From assembly GCA_002345725.1 (NCBI GenBank), contig DDWP01000090.1, positions 1-6,201 on the forward strand: 6,201 nt of DNA. Direction: 5' to 3'. This stretch comes from Candidatus Shapirobacteria bacterium UBA2283 (lineage in GTDB: Bacteria; Patescibacteriota; Microgenomatia; UBA12405). Below the pieces are notes generated by a model. It saw nothing but the letters and a program-made list of their open reading frames with translations. It was not told the DNA's origin and made no database searches. The position numbers were made by a program, and so were the translations under genes. Numbering within the stretch: position 1 is the first letter of the stretch; the number at the start of each line of letters is the position of its first letter. Below are positions 1 to 5,056 of the stretch, piece after piece.

Positions 1-249
1 AAATTGGCAGCAGAAAAATATCAGCCAAAAAGTCTGATGGCTTCGGGCGGAGTGTTGGCTAATGCAGAACTGAGAAAAAGGTTGAGAAAAATAGCTAGAG
101 AATTAAAACTACCGATATATATGCCAGCAAAAAAAATACTCAATACTGATAATGCAGGGATGATCGGAATTGCTGGATATTTTATGACACTACGAAAAGA
201 GTGGGCAGATCCGGAAACAATAGACAGGGATCCTCGATTAAATTTCTGA
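1..249 (+). CDS. tsaD: tRNA N6-adenosine threonylcarbamoyltransferase TsaD, C-terminal end (partial, 5' end outside window)
   Basis: This is the last 82 residues of TsaD, the ASKHA-fold enzyme that transfers threonylcarbamoyl from threonylcarbamoyl-AMP to A37 of ANN-decoding tRNAs (t6A synthesis, cytoplasmic, working with TsaB/TsaE partners in bacteria). Seen in the sequence: SLMASGGVLAN at residues 11-21 of the fragment matches the family's nucleotide-site LxxxGGVxAN motif. TDNAGMIG at 49-56 matches the conserved C-terminal TDNAAMIA block, whose Asp is a metal ligand in characterised TsaD proteins. The tail ...DPRLNF resembles the usual TsaD ending. The frame is open from base 1, so the TTG at base 4 is not a start; the gene begins upstream. 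The stop TGA lies in the loop of a hairpin followed by T residues, and the last 12 bases overlap the end of the convergent mazG-like gene. No defect is visible in this part. Confidence 0.9.
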   Translation, partial: KLAAEKYQPKSLMASGGVLANAELRKRLRKIARELKLPIYMPAKKILNTDNAGMIGIAGYFMTLRKEWADPETIDRDPRLNF

Positions 250-555
250 GGAAATTTTTTTGTCTAGTTCACGCATTGTTTCCATAAATTTGGTCTCGAG
301 ATCAATGTTGTATTTTTTGGCTAAAACCAAAACACACCAAAGACAATCTGATAATTCATGTCCCAACTTGTAATCCACGTCGTCAATACGGCGGACACCT
401 TCCTTAGCCATGACTAACTTCATTAGATCACCTACATCACCCACAAAACCCTCCATGATTTCTTGATTAGTCCACACGTGACCATTCTTGCTTTCAAGCT
501 GGTGATATTTTTGACGAATTTCAATTGCTTTATCGGAGATTGTTTTAAAGTCCAT
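238..555 (-). CDS. MazG-like nucleotide pyrophosphohydrolase family protein
   Basis: This 105-residue, all-helical protein resembles single-domain MazG-like enzymes, which hydrolyse (d)NTPs to NMP and pyrophosphate and often act in nucleotide-pool cleaning. In the family, a magnesium site is built from ExxE on one helix and ExxD on a second. Here the second helix has E67 and D70 in HELSDCLWCVLVLA, a good match. The first helix reads GFVGDVGDLMKLV, so Asp40 and Asp43 stand where Glu is usual; a conserved Trp (W28) lies upstream. The length fits the small family members. The ATG at 555 follows the vanW-like stop by 14 AT-rich bases without a Shine-Dalgarno sequence, so it is probably the last gene of the rnhA-vanW-mazG operon. 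Its end overlaps the tsaD end by 12 bases. The family call is fairly secure; the substrate is unknown, and activity with the double Asp change is uncertain. Confidence 0.7.
   Translation of the reverse strand: MDFKTISDKAIEIRQKYHQLESKNGHVWTNQEIMEGFVGDVGDLMKLVMAKEGVRRIDDVDYKLGHELSDCLWCVLVLAKKYNIDLETKFMETMRELDKKISSEI
240..261 (+). terminator. Intrinsic terminator of tsaD, overlapping its stop codon
   Basis: Bases 240-246 (AAATTTC) and 251-257 (GAAATTT) form a perfect 7-bp stem around the tetraloop TGAG, and four more T residues follow. The tsaD stop codon TGA is in the loop. The stem has only one G-C pair, so it is thermodynamically weak, but the perfect symmetry plus the T-tract at the end of a gene fit a compact rho-independent terminator. 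It lies inside the 3' end of the opposite-strand mazG-like gene. Confidence 0.45.
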
Positions 556-569
556 GGATAATTAAATTA

Positions 570-2291
570 TTAATTAGTTTTAGTACCGCGGCGGTAGACG
601 GCGGCCCAAGGGACATAAGTGCTAGTAAAGGTTTTCTGATGAAGTACTTCACCATTTTTGGTCACTTTCCAATCAAAAGATGTCTTGAGTCCAGAGATGG
701 CTCTTTCGTCCTGAATCACTTTGCCCGCGGGTAAAGTCGGGTCGTCAATATAAATCGTAGGTGGAGGTGGAGCGGCGCCCCATTGACGATAATTAGTGAT
801 CTCAGTTTTACGACCGTCTGATGTGCCATATATCTCGTATTCTAAGGTTTTATCTGTACCATTATAATTACTCTGAATTAGTAAATGATGGCCAGTGTCA
901 TTAACAAACTTTAAATCAGGACTGGGGATAAAAATGGTAGCGTCGTAACCAGGAGGAGAATCTTCTTCGTAATAACCAACACGATAGGCATGGTGTCGGC
1001 GCTCAGTGATATCTAGGCCAGCATCGAGCATGGCTCGGAAAAATGTAGTGGAGACTTGGCAAATACCACCACCAACATCAAGCTCGGTCTTGCCAGCACG
1101 AATGATATAAGCCATTTTGTAACCATTTTCTAAAGAGACATCGCCAAGGGATTTGACAAAAGAAAAAGTCTCCCCTGGGGCAACAAGAATTCGGTTGATG
1201 ACTTCGGCACCACGCTGAACATTCATATTACGAATGGCACTGCTGTGCTTAAAGGTTGATTTACCTTTACCCAAAAGCTCAACAATACCAAGATCATTCA
1301 CATCTGAGTTTTTAGTTTTTGGATCGGTGGTAATGATGGGGAATCCTGATATTAATTTTGGCTCTGAAGATGCGATAAGTTCATTTAGCTTGGTACAGAT
1401 TAGAGAAGAGACCTGAGATTCGTCAAGAATATAACCAGGGGTGGCTGGCTTAAATTCTAAGACTTGGCCGTTTTCAAACTTGAAAACAGCTTCAATGGGA
1501 TCTTTTTTTAGACTGCCTTTTAAACCACCAACATAGTCATTAATATTGTCGTTGTTACAAACGCTAGTAAAATCGATCCAAGAAACTAGGGTCTTGTCAT
1601 CGATGGTGACGACTTGATCGGGAACGGTAAACTCGAGAGATTTGCCGAGTAATTTGGTGGCGTTAGATTTGGCGAGAGATATCTCTGAATCACTGGGCAA
1701 CTGACCGATCTGAGCGGCAGGTATCTCCAGAGGAGCAGAAAAACTGTAGCCTTGAAGAGTAGAGATAATTCTGTTTTTTAACTCAAGTATTTCGGTCCTT
1801 TGTCCTAACTGGCCATCTTTGAGGACGATAGACTTGGTCTTGGAATCGAGTGAAAGCTCGGAAGGAACAAAGGGACTATCAATTTGGCTGGAGAGATTAA
1901 TCAATTGGTTGTCCAGTGATACTGGGTCGTAGTCAATGTCTAGATAAAATTCTTTAGGTTGGAAAAAGGCGGAAAAATAGTTGACAAGACCGGAACGAAT
2001 ACGTCTAAAAAGAAGATTAGAGGCTGTCTTTTCGTAGTTTACAGAAGCGGAGATAGAGGCTAGATTAAGGGTAAAAGAACGATCTTGGTACGTAAGAGGA
2101 ATTAACTCGGGTAATGGGAAATCTTGGGAGAGATTAGAAATAATTTGTGATTTGGAAAGAAGGGAATAGTCTTGGCCTAAGACACTAGTATTACGACCAG
2201 TCTTACCAAAACCAGCGATTAAAGGAAATAAACCAACAAAAGCAATAATAAAGATGAAAACTAGAAAATAGATGAAGATTTTTCGGTTCAT
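570..2291 (-). CDS. Membrane-anchored VanW family protein with peptidoglycan-binding-like region
   Basis: This 573-residue protein has a short cytoplasmic start (MNRK), one transmembrane helix at about residues 5-27, and a long extracellular part. Residues about 60-320 resemble the repeated PG_binding_4-type domains that usually precede VanW (for example GKSLEFTVPDQVVTIDD at 216-232). The VanW domain covers about 350-490 and shows the family hallmarks: NRILVAPGETFSF (366-378), GGGICQVSTTFF (407-418) and ERRHHAYRVGYY (430-441). A proline-rich linker (508-511) leads to a C-terminal strand-rich segment (about 515-568) in the place where G5-like domains occur in Firmicutes homologues. VanW was named from a vancomycin-resistance cluster, but its biochemical function is not established; a cell-envelope role is inferred from topology and domains. 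Nothing suggests resistance here. The start ATG overlaps the rnhA stop as ATGA, which points to translational coupling. The gene looks intact. Confidence 0.88.
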   Translation of the reverse strand: MNRKIFIYFLVFIFIIAFVGLFPLIAGFGKTGRNTSVLGQDYSLLSKSQIISNLSQDFPLPELIPLTYQDRSFTLNLASISASVNYEKTASNLLFRRIRSGLVNYFSAFFQPKEFYLDIDYDPVSLDNQLINLSSQIDSPFVPSELSLDSKTKSIVLKDGQLGQRTEILELKNRIISTLQGYSFSAPLEIPAAQIGQLPSDSEISLAKSNATKLLGKSLEFTVPDQVVTIDDKTLVSWIDFTSVCNNDNINDYVGGLKGSLKKDPIEAVFKFENGQVLEFKPATPGYILDESQVSSLICTKLNELIASSEPKLISGFPIITTDPKTKNSDVNDLGIVELLGKGKSTFKHSSAIRNMNVQRGAEVINRILVAPGETFSFVKSLGDVSLENGYKMAYIIRAGKTELDVGGGICQVSTTFFRAMLDAGLDITERRHHAYRVGYYEEDSPPGYDATIFIPSPDLKFVNDTGHHLLIQSNYNGTDKTLEYEIYGTSDGRKTEITNYRQWGAAPPPPTIYIDDPTLPAGKVIQDERAISGLKTSFDWKVTKNGEVLHQKTFTSTYVPWAAVYRRGTKTN

Positions 2292-2701
2292 TTTCGGTCC
2301 ATGGCTTGATTAGCTAACTCGTCAGCAGCCGAATTTAATTCACGAGGGATTTCGTGAAATTTGTAACTTATATTTATAGTTGATAAAAGAGAAACGGCTT
2401 GTCGGTAAAGAGGAATGATAGTCGGAGCTTTAACCTTGTATTTACCTTGAAGCTGTCGAACCATAAGTTGGGAGTCGGAATAAAAATTGAGGGAAGAAAT
2501 ATCGTAATTGACTAAATTGTCTTTGACCCAAATTAAAGCATCCAAAAGGGCAGAGTATTCGGCTTCATTGTTGGTCTTGACCCCAATGAATTTACTGATT
2601 TGACTGATGATTTTTTTTGATTCGTCATAAACAACGACGCCAAAGCCAGAGGGACCAGGGTTACCGCGAGATCCCCCGTCAGTGTAAATATTCAAAACCA
2701 T
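2288..2701 (-). CDS. rnhA: Ribonuclease HI (short type without basic protrusion)
   Basis: RNase HI cuts the RNA strand of RNA-DNA hybrids (Okazaki primers, R-loops). With the ATG at 2701 the protein has 137 residues. The start reads MVLNIYTDGGSRGNPGPSG, with catalytic Asp8 in YTDGG. Glu46 lies in NNEAEY, Asp76 in FYSDSQL and Asp127 in HEIPRELNSAADELAN, so the full D-E-D-D metal site is present. The QGKYKVKAP stretch passes directly to the next helix without the basic protrusion of the E. coli enzyme, as in the shorter archaeal/Bacillus-type proteins. An in-frame TTG at 2716 would add five residues, but it sits inside the predicted -10 element, so the ATG is preferred. It is the first gene of a likely operon and its TGA stop overlaps the next ATG. 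RNase HI-family proteins with this HxPRE(L/Q)N ending can carry other activities, but hybrid cleavage is the normal assignment. Confidence 0.9.
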   Translation of the reverse strand: MVLNIYTDGGSRGNPGPSGFGVVVYDESKKIISQISKFIGVKTNNEAEYSALLDALIWVKDNLVNYDISSLNFYSDSQLMVRQLQGKYKVKAPTIIPLYRQAVSLLSTINISYKFHEIPRELNSAADELANQAMDRK

Positions 2702-2706
2702 AGAGA

Positions 2707-2715
2707 ATTGTAACA
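2707..2715 (-). promoter_or_regulatory. Extended -10 promoter for the rnhA-vanW-mazG operon, probably leaderless
   Basis: On the minus strand TGT-TACAAT (hexamer 5/6 to TATAAT, with the TGN extension) ends five bases before the rnhA ATG. No -35 match at 17 bases and no Shine-Dalgarno sequence are visible. A start 6-7 bases after the hexamer would fall on the ATG, giving a leaderless mRNA. This is inference from sequence only. Confidence 0.45.
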
Positions 2716-2774
2716 AAACACTATGAAGGAAGTAATCACTAACAAGTTTAATCCCTATTCAATATGTAACTTTG

Positions 2775-2783
2775 TGATATTAT
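2775..2783 (+). promoter_or_regulatory. Extended -10 promoter for the small repeat-motif gene
   Basis: TGA-TATTAT has the TGN extension and a 5/6 match to TATAAT. Transcription would start near base 2790, just before the ATG at 2793, so the mRNA would have at most a few untranslated bases. An in-frame GTG at 2784 directly follows the hexamer and would lie upstream of the transcript start, which argues for the ATG. No convincing -35 is seen. Together with the rnhA promoter this makes a divergent promoter region of about 90 bases. Confidence 0.45.
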
Positions 2784-2792
2784 GTGCTCAAT

Positions 2793-2993
2793 ATGACAGA
2801 AAAAACACAAAGATACGCAGGTGGATTAAGACAGACTTTTGCTAAAGTTGGACAACAAGCTCTAACTCCATTAGAGGTTTGGAAAGAGAAGGTAACTGCA
2901 TTAGCACAAAGAGGAGAGAGGGTGAAAACTTCTCCATCTGTACCTGGTGAGAATGGTTTAAGACAGACTTTTGTGAAAGTTGGTCAAAAATAA
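2793..2993 (+). CDS. Small protein of unknown function with duplicated GLRQTFxKVGQ motif
   Basis: I do not recognise this protein. From the ATG at 2793 it has 66 residues (69 if the GTG at 2784 were used). It is basic and soluble-looking, with no signal peptide or membrane segment. The striking feature is an 11-residue motif present twice: GLRQTFAKVGQ near the N-terminus (residues 11-21) and GLRQTFVKVGQ at residues 55-65, followed by one last Lys. Between them lies a segment likely to be helical (about 26-43, TPLEVWKEKVTALAQRGE) and a Ser/Pro/Gly-rich linker. The two copies differ at only 4 of 33 bases. The motif could be a repeated peptide recognised by a partner, a modification substrate, or two arms of a small binding protein; none of this is shown. 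Support for a real gene: its own promoter-like element, a terminator at its end, and placement in an otherwise gene-free gap. Confidence 0.6.
   Translation: MTEKTQRYAGGLRQTFAKVGQQALTPLEVWKEKVTALAQRGERVKTSPSVPGENGLRQTFVKVGQK
2823..2855 (+). repeat. Direct repeat, copy 1, encoding GLRQTFAKVGQ
   Basis: This 33-base unit matches copy 2 (2955-2987) at 29 of 33 positions, including an exact 16-base run (2826-2841). The offset between copies is 132 bases, exactly 44 codons, so both are read in the same frame. Codon third positions are nearly all conserved, which suggests a recent duplication or constraint on the DNA or RNA as well as the protein. Confidence 0.85.
2955..2987 (+). repeat. Direct repeat, copy 2, encoding GLRQTFVKVGQ
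   Basis: Second copy of the unit at 2823-2855. The differences are GGA/GGT twice (silent) and GCT/GTG (Ala to Val). It sits at the very C-terminus of the small protein, one codon before the stop. Confidence 0.85.
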
Positions 2994-3013
2994 AGGTATA
3001 ACTTTATTTTTTT
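2986..3013. terminator. Bidirectional terminator shared by the small gene and metK
   Basis: Bases 2986-2995 and 3002-3011 form a 10-bp inverted repeat (AAAAATAAAG / CTTTATTTTT) around the loop GTATAA. The plus strand continues with further T-runs to about 3020, a strong U-tract for the small gene. On the minus strand the same hairpin ends in TTTATTTTT for metK. The TAA stop of the small gene (2991-2993) is in one arm and the TAA stop of metK (3006-3004) in the other, so both stops are built into the stem. The stem has a single G-C pair and is therefore weak without the U-tract. Confidence 0.6.
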
Positions 3014-4104
3014 ATTTTTTCCCAAGGATACTCAGCATGGCCGAAGTGGCCATAACGAGCTGTCGGAGTGTAGATTGGTCGACGTAAGTCAAAGAATTCG
3101 TTAATACCTTTGGGTGATAAATTAAGTAAGCTCCAAGCAAAATCTTCGATAACTTTTTGTTCTGAAGTGCCAGTGCCAAAAGTCTCAACTGATTTACCAA
3201 CTGGTTCTGATTGACCGATAGCATAAGCCAACTGGACTTCACAACGAATGGCGAGGCCAGCAGCAACAATGTTTTTGGCAATATAACGAGCAGCATAAGC
3301 AGCACTGCGATCAACCTTGGAAGTGTCTTTACCAGAAAAACAGCCACCGCCAATTCTACCCATACCACCATAAGTATCGACAACAATTTTTCTACCAGTA
3401 ACACCTGTGTCTGAAGTCGGCCCACCAATCTCCCATTTACCGGTACCATTTAGAATCATTTTGTCTTCGTCAATTCTAAAGTTGTAGTCCGCTAGAACCG
3501 GAACAATAACATTGTCGTAAAAAAAATGAGAGTAATCAGCAGGAGCAACTTGATAATTTACTGGCTTAGCAAGGACAACTTTTTCAATAGCGACTGGAGT
3601 GTGGCCATCGTAACGAACAGTGACTTGAGACTTACCATCGGGACGTATCCAGCGGTGAACTCGTTGTAATTCGTCCATTTTACGGCATAAGCTATGAGCC
3701 ATAGAAATAGGTAACGGCATTAACTCGGGAGTCTCTTTACAGGCATAACCAAACATCATTCCTTGATCCCCTGCACCACCAGTATCAACTCCCTGAGCAA
3801 TGTCGGGAGATTGCTGATGAATATAAACATCAATATCGGACTTGTCGGTAAACTCTAAGACAGGATCAAGATAATCTAATTGAGCAATTTTTTGGCGAGC
3901 AATGGCAGCAAAATCTAATTTACCATTTAGAGTAACTTCACCGGCTAAAACAACTTTGTTGATAGTAACTAGAGTCTCCACACCAACACGGGCCTGGGGA
4001 TCGAGGGTGTAAGCGGCATCGAGAATAGCATCACTAATCTGGTCACAAACTTTATCGGGATGACCTTCACAGACGGATTCTGAAGAGAACTGAGGATAAT
4101 TCAT
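3004..4104 (-). CDS. metK: S-adenosylmethionine synthetase (methionine adenosyltransferase)
   Basis: MetK makes S-adenosylmethionine from methionine and ATP, releasing phosphate and pyrophosphate; it is a cytoplasmic enzyme that works as a dimer or tetramer with Mg and K ions. All signature blocks are present in 366 residues. GHPDKVCDQISDA (14-26) holds the ATP-phosphate His15 and metal ligand Asp17. GAGDQGMMFGY (110-120) is the classic MetK hexapeptide region with the K-ion/active-site loop nearby. IGGPTSDTGVTGRK (226-239) and GGGCFSGKDTSKVDRSAAY (252-270) form the second and third ATP/phosphate-binding blocks; the more usual forms are GGPxGDxGLTGRK and GGGAFSGKDPTKVDRS, so Thr-Ser and Cys are local variants outside the charged residues. 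The length is slightly below the 380-400 common in bacteria, but both ends align with known ends. The ATG at 4104 is supported by AAAGGA five bases upstream. It has a separate promoter and a structured leader. Confidence 0.96.
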   Translation of the reverse strand: MNYPQFSSESVCEGHPDKVCDQISDAILDAAYTLDPQARVGVETLVTINKVVLAGEVTLNGKLDFAAIARQKIAQLDYLDPVLEFTDKSDIDVYIHQQSPDIAQGVDTGGAGDQGMMFGYACKETPELMPLPISMAHSLCRKMDELQRVHRWIRPDGKSQVTVRYDGHTPVAIEKVVLAKPVNYQVAPADYSHFFYDNVIVPVLADYNFRIDEDKMILNGTGKWEIGGPTSDTGVTGRKIVVDTYGGMGRIGGGCFSGKDTSKVDRSAAYAARYIAKNIVAAGLAIRCEVQLAYAIGQSEPVGKSVETFGTGTSEQKVIEDFAWSLLNLSPKGINEFFDLRRPIYTPTARYGHFGHAEYPWEKIKK

Positions 4105-4109
4105 TTTTT

Positions 4110-4129
4110 CCTTTGTTAATAATTAAAGG
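4110..4129 (-). promoter_or_regulatory. Shine-Dalgarno site of metK, sequestered in a predicted hairpin
   Basis: On the minus strand CCTTT (4129-4125) can pair with AAAGG (4114-4110) over a 10-base loop. The AAAGG arm is the Shine-Dalgarno sequence, five bases before the metK ATG. This is the only clear Shine-Dalgarno sequence in front of any start in this window. The hairpin starts two bases after the end of the leader's closing stem, so the two could stack or compete, as in translational riboswitches. Pairing is read by eye, not folded. Confidence 0.4.
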
Positions 4130-4130
4130 C

Positions 4131-4204
4131 GTGTTACAGTGGGCACCGTGATCCTTCGACTAGCTTAGGATTCGGTTGTCAACCTAAAAAGGTCTTCTAA
4201 ACAC
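4131..4204 (-). ncRNA. Candidate cis-regulatory RNA (riboswitch-like) in the metK leader
   Basis: This 74-base stretch of the minus strand can fold into a three-way junction. The closing stem is GTGTT (4204-4200) with AACAC (4135-4131). Hairpin A is GACCT/AGGTT (4194-4190 with 4185-4181, one G-T pair) over TTTT. Hairpin B is ACCG-A-ATCCT / AGGAT-CA-CGGT (4176-4167 with 4155-4145) over an 11-base loop. An alternative hairpin GGTT/AACC (4184-4181 with 4177-4174) would break both A and B, which offers a switch. The arrangement CAACC - stem - GGTGCC, soon followed by the closing stem, is reminiscent of the third helix of SAM-I/SAM-IV riboswitches. However, the conserved GAG/GGGA blocks and the pseudoknot partner of those classes are missing, so it is no known class that I can identify. 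Its position before metK makes SAM or methionine a natural ligand guess. Autoregulation by a protein or a chance fold remain possible. Confidence 0.4.
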
Positions 4205-4210
4205 AAGGGA

Positions 4211-4239
4211 ATATTACAAAGAAAAAACTGACTTTTCAA
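4211..4239 (-). promoter_or_regulatory. Sigma70-type promoter of metK
   Basis: Minus strand TTGAAA (4239-4234, 5/6 to TTGACA), exactly 17 bases, then TAATAT (4216-4211, 4/6 to TATAAT). Transcription would begin about 4205-4204, at the first bases of the predicted closing stem of the leader RNA. It lies just after the stop of the ZIP gene, so metK would be transcribed independently with a 5' leader of about 100 bases. Confidence 0.6.
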
Positions 4240-4243
4240 TCAC

Positions 4244-5014
4244 TTACTCTAACAACATAAGGGAAGCCATGAGGGCAACGCCAAGAAGGATGAAGAGTAC
4301 TTGAACTAAAGAAGACCACTTGTCAGATTGGTGACGATGAATCTCGGGAATCAGGTCGGAAGAGGCTAAATAAATAAACCCTCCAGCAGTAACAGGTAAC
4401 ATATAGACAGAAAAATCTTCAACGAGATTTCCCAAAAGGAAGGTAAAAAGTACACCAACTATCGAGGAGGCAGCCGTGAACAGGTTGAGTTTAAGGGCCT
4501 GAAATAGTGTCTTACCTTGATGAACGTATATAGCAAAGTCCCCTATTTCTTGAGGAATTTCGTGTAGCAAGACTGCGACAGTAGTAATAACTCCAAGTGA
4601 TGGACTAACCATAAAACTAGAGGCAATAATGACACCATCAATAAAATTATGGAGAACTTCACCGGCGAGACTGTTGGCAACTACATGCTCAGAGTGATGA
4701 CCATCGTCGTCTTCCTGGGAGCAACAGTCGGGATTGTGACAATGGCGCCAACGAACAATTTTTTCTAAGATAAAAAAAATAATTATTCCAGAAATTGTTA
4801 AAAAAGGTACAACTAGACCTTCACCAATTGTCTCGCTAGCTTCGGGTAAAAGATGGATAAAAGCATCACCGAAAAGAGTACCGACAGCCAAACTAACCAA
4901 ATAAACAATATAACGAGAAAGATTGGCCACGCGACCAAGCAAATAATAAATGATAATAATGGAGATGAAACTAACGGAAACGACAGAAAGAAGGGAATAT
5001 ATCAGAGTTAACAT
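4244..5014 (-). CDS. ZIP family divalent metal (zinc/iron) transporter
   Basis: ZIP proteins carry Zn, Fe or related divalent cations into the cytoplasm across the inner membrane. This 256-residue protein has about seven to eight hydrophobic segments (about 4-25, 35-55, 68-87, 113-136, 141-162, 176-197, 203-220, 234-254). The two metal-site helices are recognisable: HNFIDGVIIASSF at 122-134 (TM4) and HEIPQEIGDFAIYVHQG at 151-167 (TM5). HExPxExGD is closest to the LIV-1-like branch, where the second motif is usually HEIPHEIGD; Gln155 replaces that His. The loop between TM3 and TM4 (89-110) is rich in metal-binding residues: HCH (91-93), CC (97-98), three Asp, and HH..H (106-110), a probable cytoplasmic metal-sensing or delivery loop. 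The start ATG at 5014 follows an extended -10-like element by six bases, with no Shine-Dalgarno. It is divergent from the solute-binding protein gene. Metal specificity cannot be read from sequence. Confidence 0.9.
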   Translation of the reverse strand: MLTLIYSLLSVVSVSFISIIIIYYLLGRVANLSRYIVYLVSLAVGTLFGDAFIHLLPEASETIGEGLVVPFLTISGIIIFFILEKIVRWRHCHNPDCCSQEDDDGHHSEHVVANSLAGEVLHNFIDGVIIASSFMVSPSLGVITTVAVLLHEIPQEIGDFAIYVHQGKTLFQALKLNLFTAASSIVGVLFTFLLGNLVEDFSVYMLPVTAGGFIYLASSDLIPEIHRHQSDKWSSLVQVLFILLGVALMASLMLLE

Positions 5015-5020
5015 GTGGAT

Positions 5021-5029
5021 AGTTTAACA
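5021..5029 (-). promoter_or_regulatory. Extended -10-like element before the ZIP gene, probably leaderless
   Basis: Minus strand TGT-TAAACT (hexamer 4/6 to TATAAT with the TGN extension) ends six bases before the ATG, so transcription would start at the ATG itself. The hexamer is weaker than at the other starts; the call rests on the shared geometry. Confidence 0.35.
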
Positions 5030-5041
5030 TGGGGCAAATTT

Positions 5042-5050
5042 TGATATGAT
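5042..5050 (+). promoter_or_regulatory. Extended -10 promoter of the solute-binding protein gene, probably leaderless
   Basis: TGA-TATGAT (5/6 to TATAAT, with the TGN extension) ends six bases before the ATG at 5057. No Shine-Dalgarno sequence is present. With the ZIP promoter it makes a divergent pair packed in 42 bases between the two starts. Confidence 0.45.
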
Positions 5051-5056
5051 TGATTG

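Noticed and set aside
1234..1416. Open frame on the plus strand inside the vanW-like gene
   Set aside because: It is antisense to an intact conserved gene, has no promoter or ribosome site, and its protein has no family features.
570..2291. A vancomycin-resistance function for the VanW-domain protein
   Set aside because: VanW domains are widespread outside resistance clusters, and no vanH/A/X-type gene is nearby.
2288..2716. TTG start at 2716 for rnhA
   Set aside because: It adds five residues not seen in the family, has no Shine-Dalgarno, and overlaps the predicted -10 element; the ATG at 2701 is better.
3211..3414. Open frame on the plus strand inside metK, Ser/Thr/Asn-rich
   Set aside because: The composition is what the antisense of a conserved gene gives; there is no independent support.
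3012..3449. Long open frame on the minus strand in another frame of metK
   Set aside because: It lies wholly inside metK, its protein is a low-quality Leu/Val-rich sequence with no recognisable motif, and metK has all its signature blocks.
4131..4204. tRNA-Asp-like pattern on the plus strand (TTGTCAA resembling an anticodon loop, total length 74 bases)
   Set aside because: The D-loop lacks GG, there is no T-arm with TTCRA, the acceptor stem has only five good pairs and the anticodon stem has a mismatch. The minus-strand reading is favoured by the promoter and by metK.
4131..4204. A canonical SAM-I or SAM-IV riboswitch
   Set aside because: Only the CAACC...GGTGC helix resembles them. The GAG/GGGA core, kink-turn and pseudoknot sequences cannot be found, so no known class is claimed.
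4216..4238. Terminator after the ZIP gene (GAAAA/TTTTTC on the minus strand)
   Set aside because: The stem is five pairs, almost all A-T, with no U-tract beyond it, and the bases are better explained as the metK promoter.
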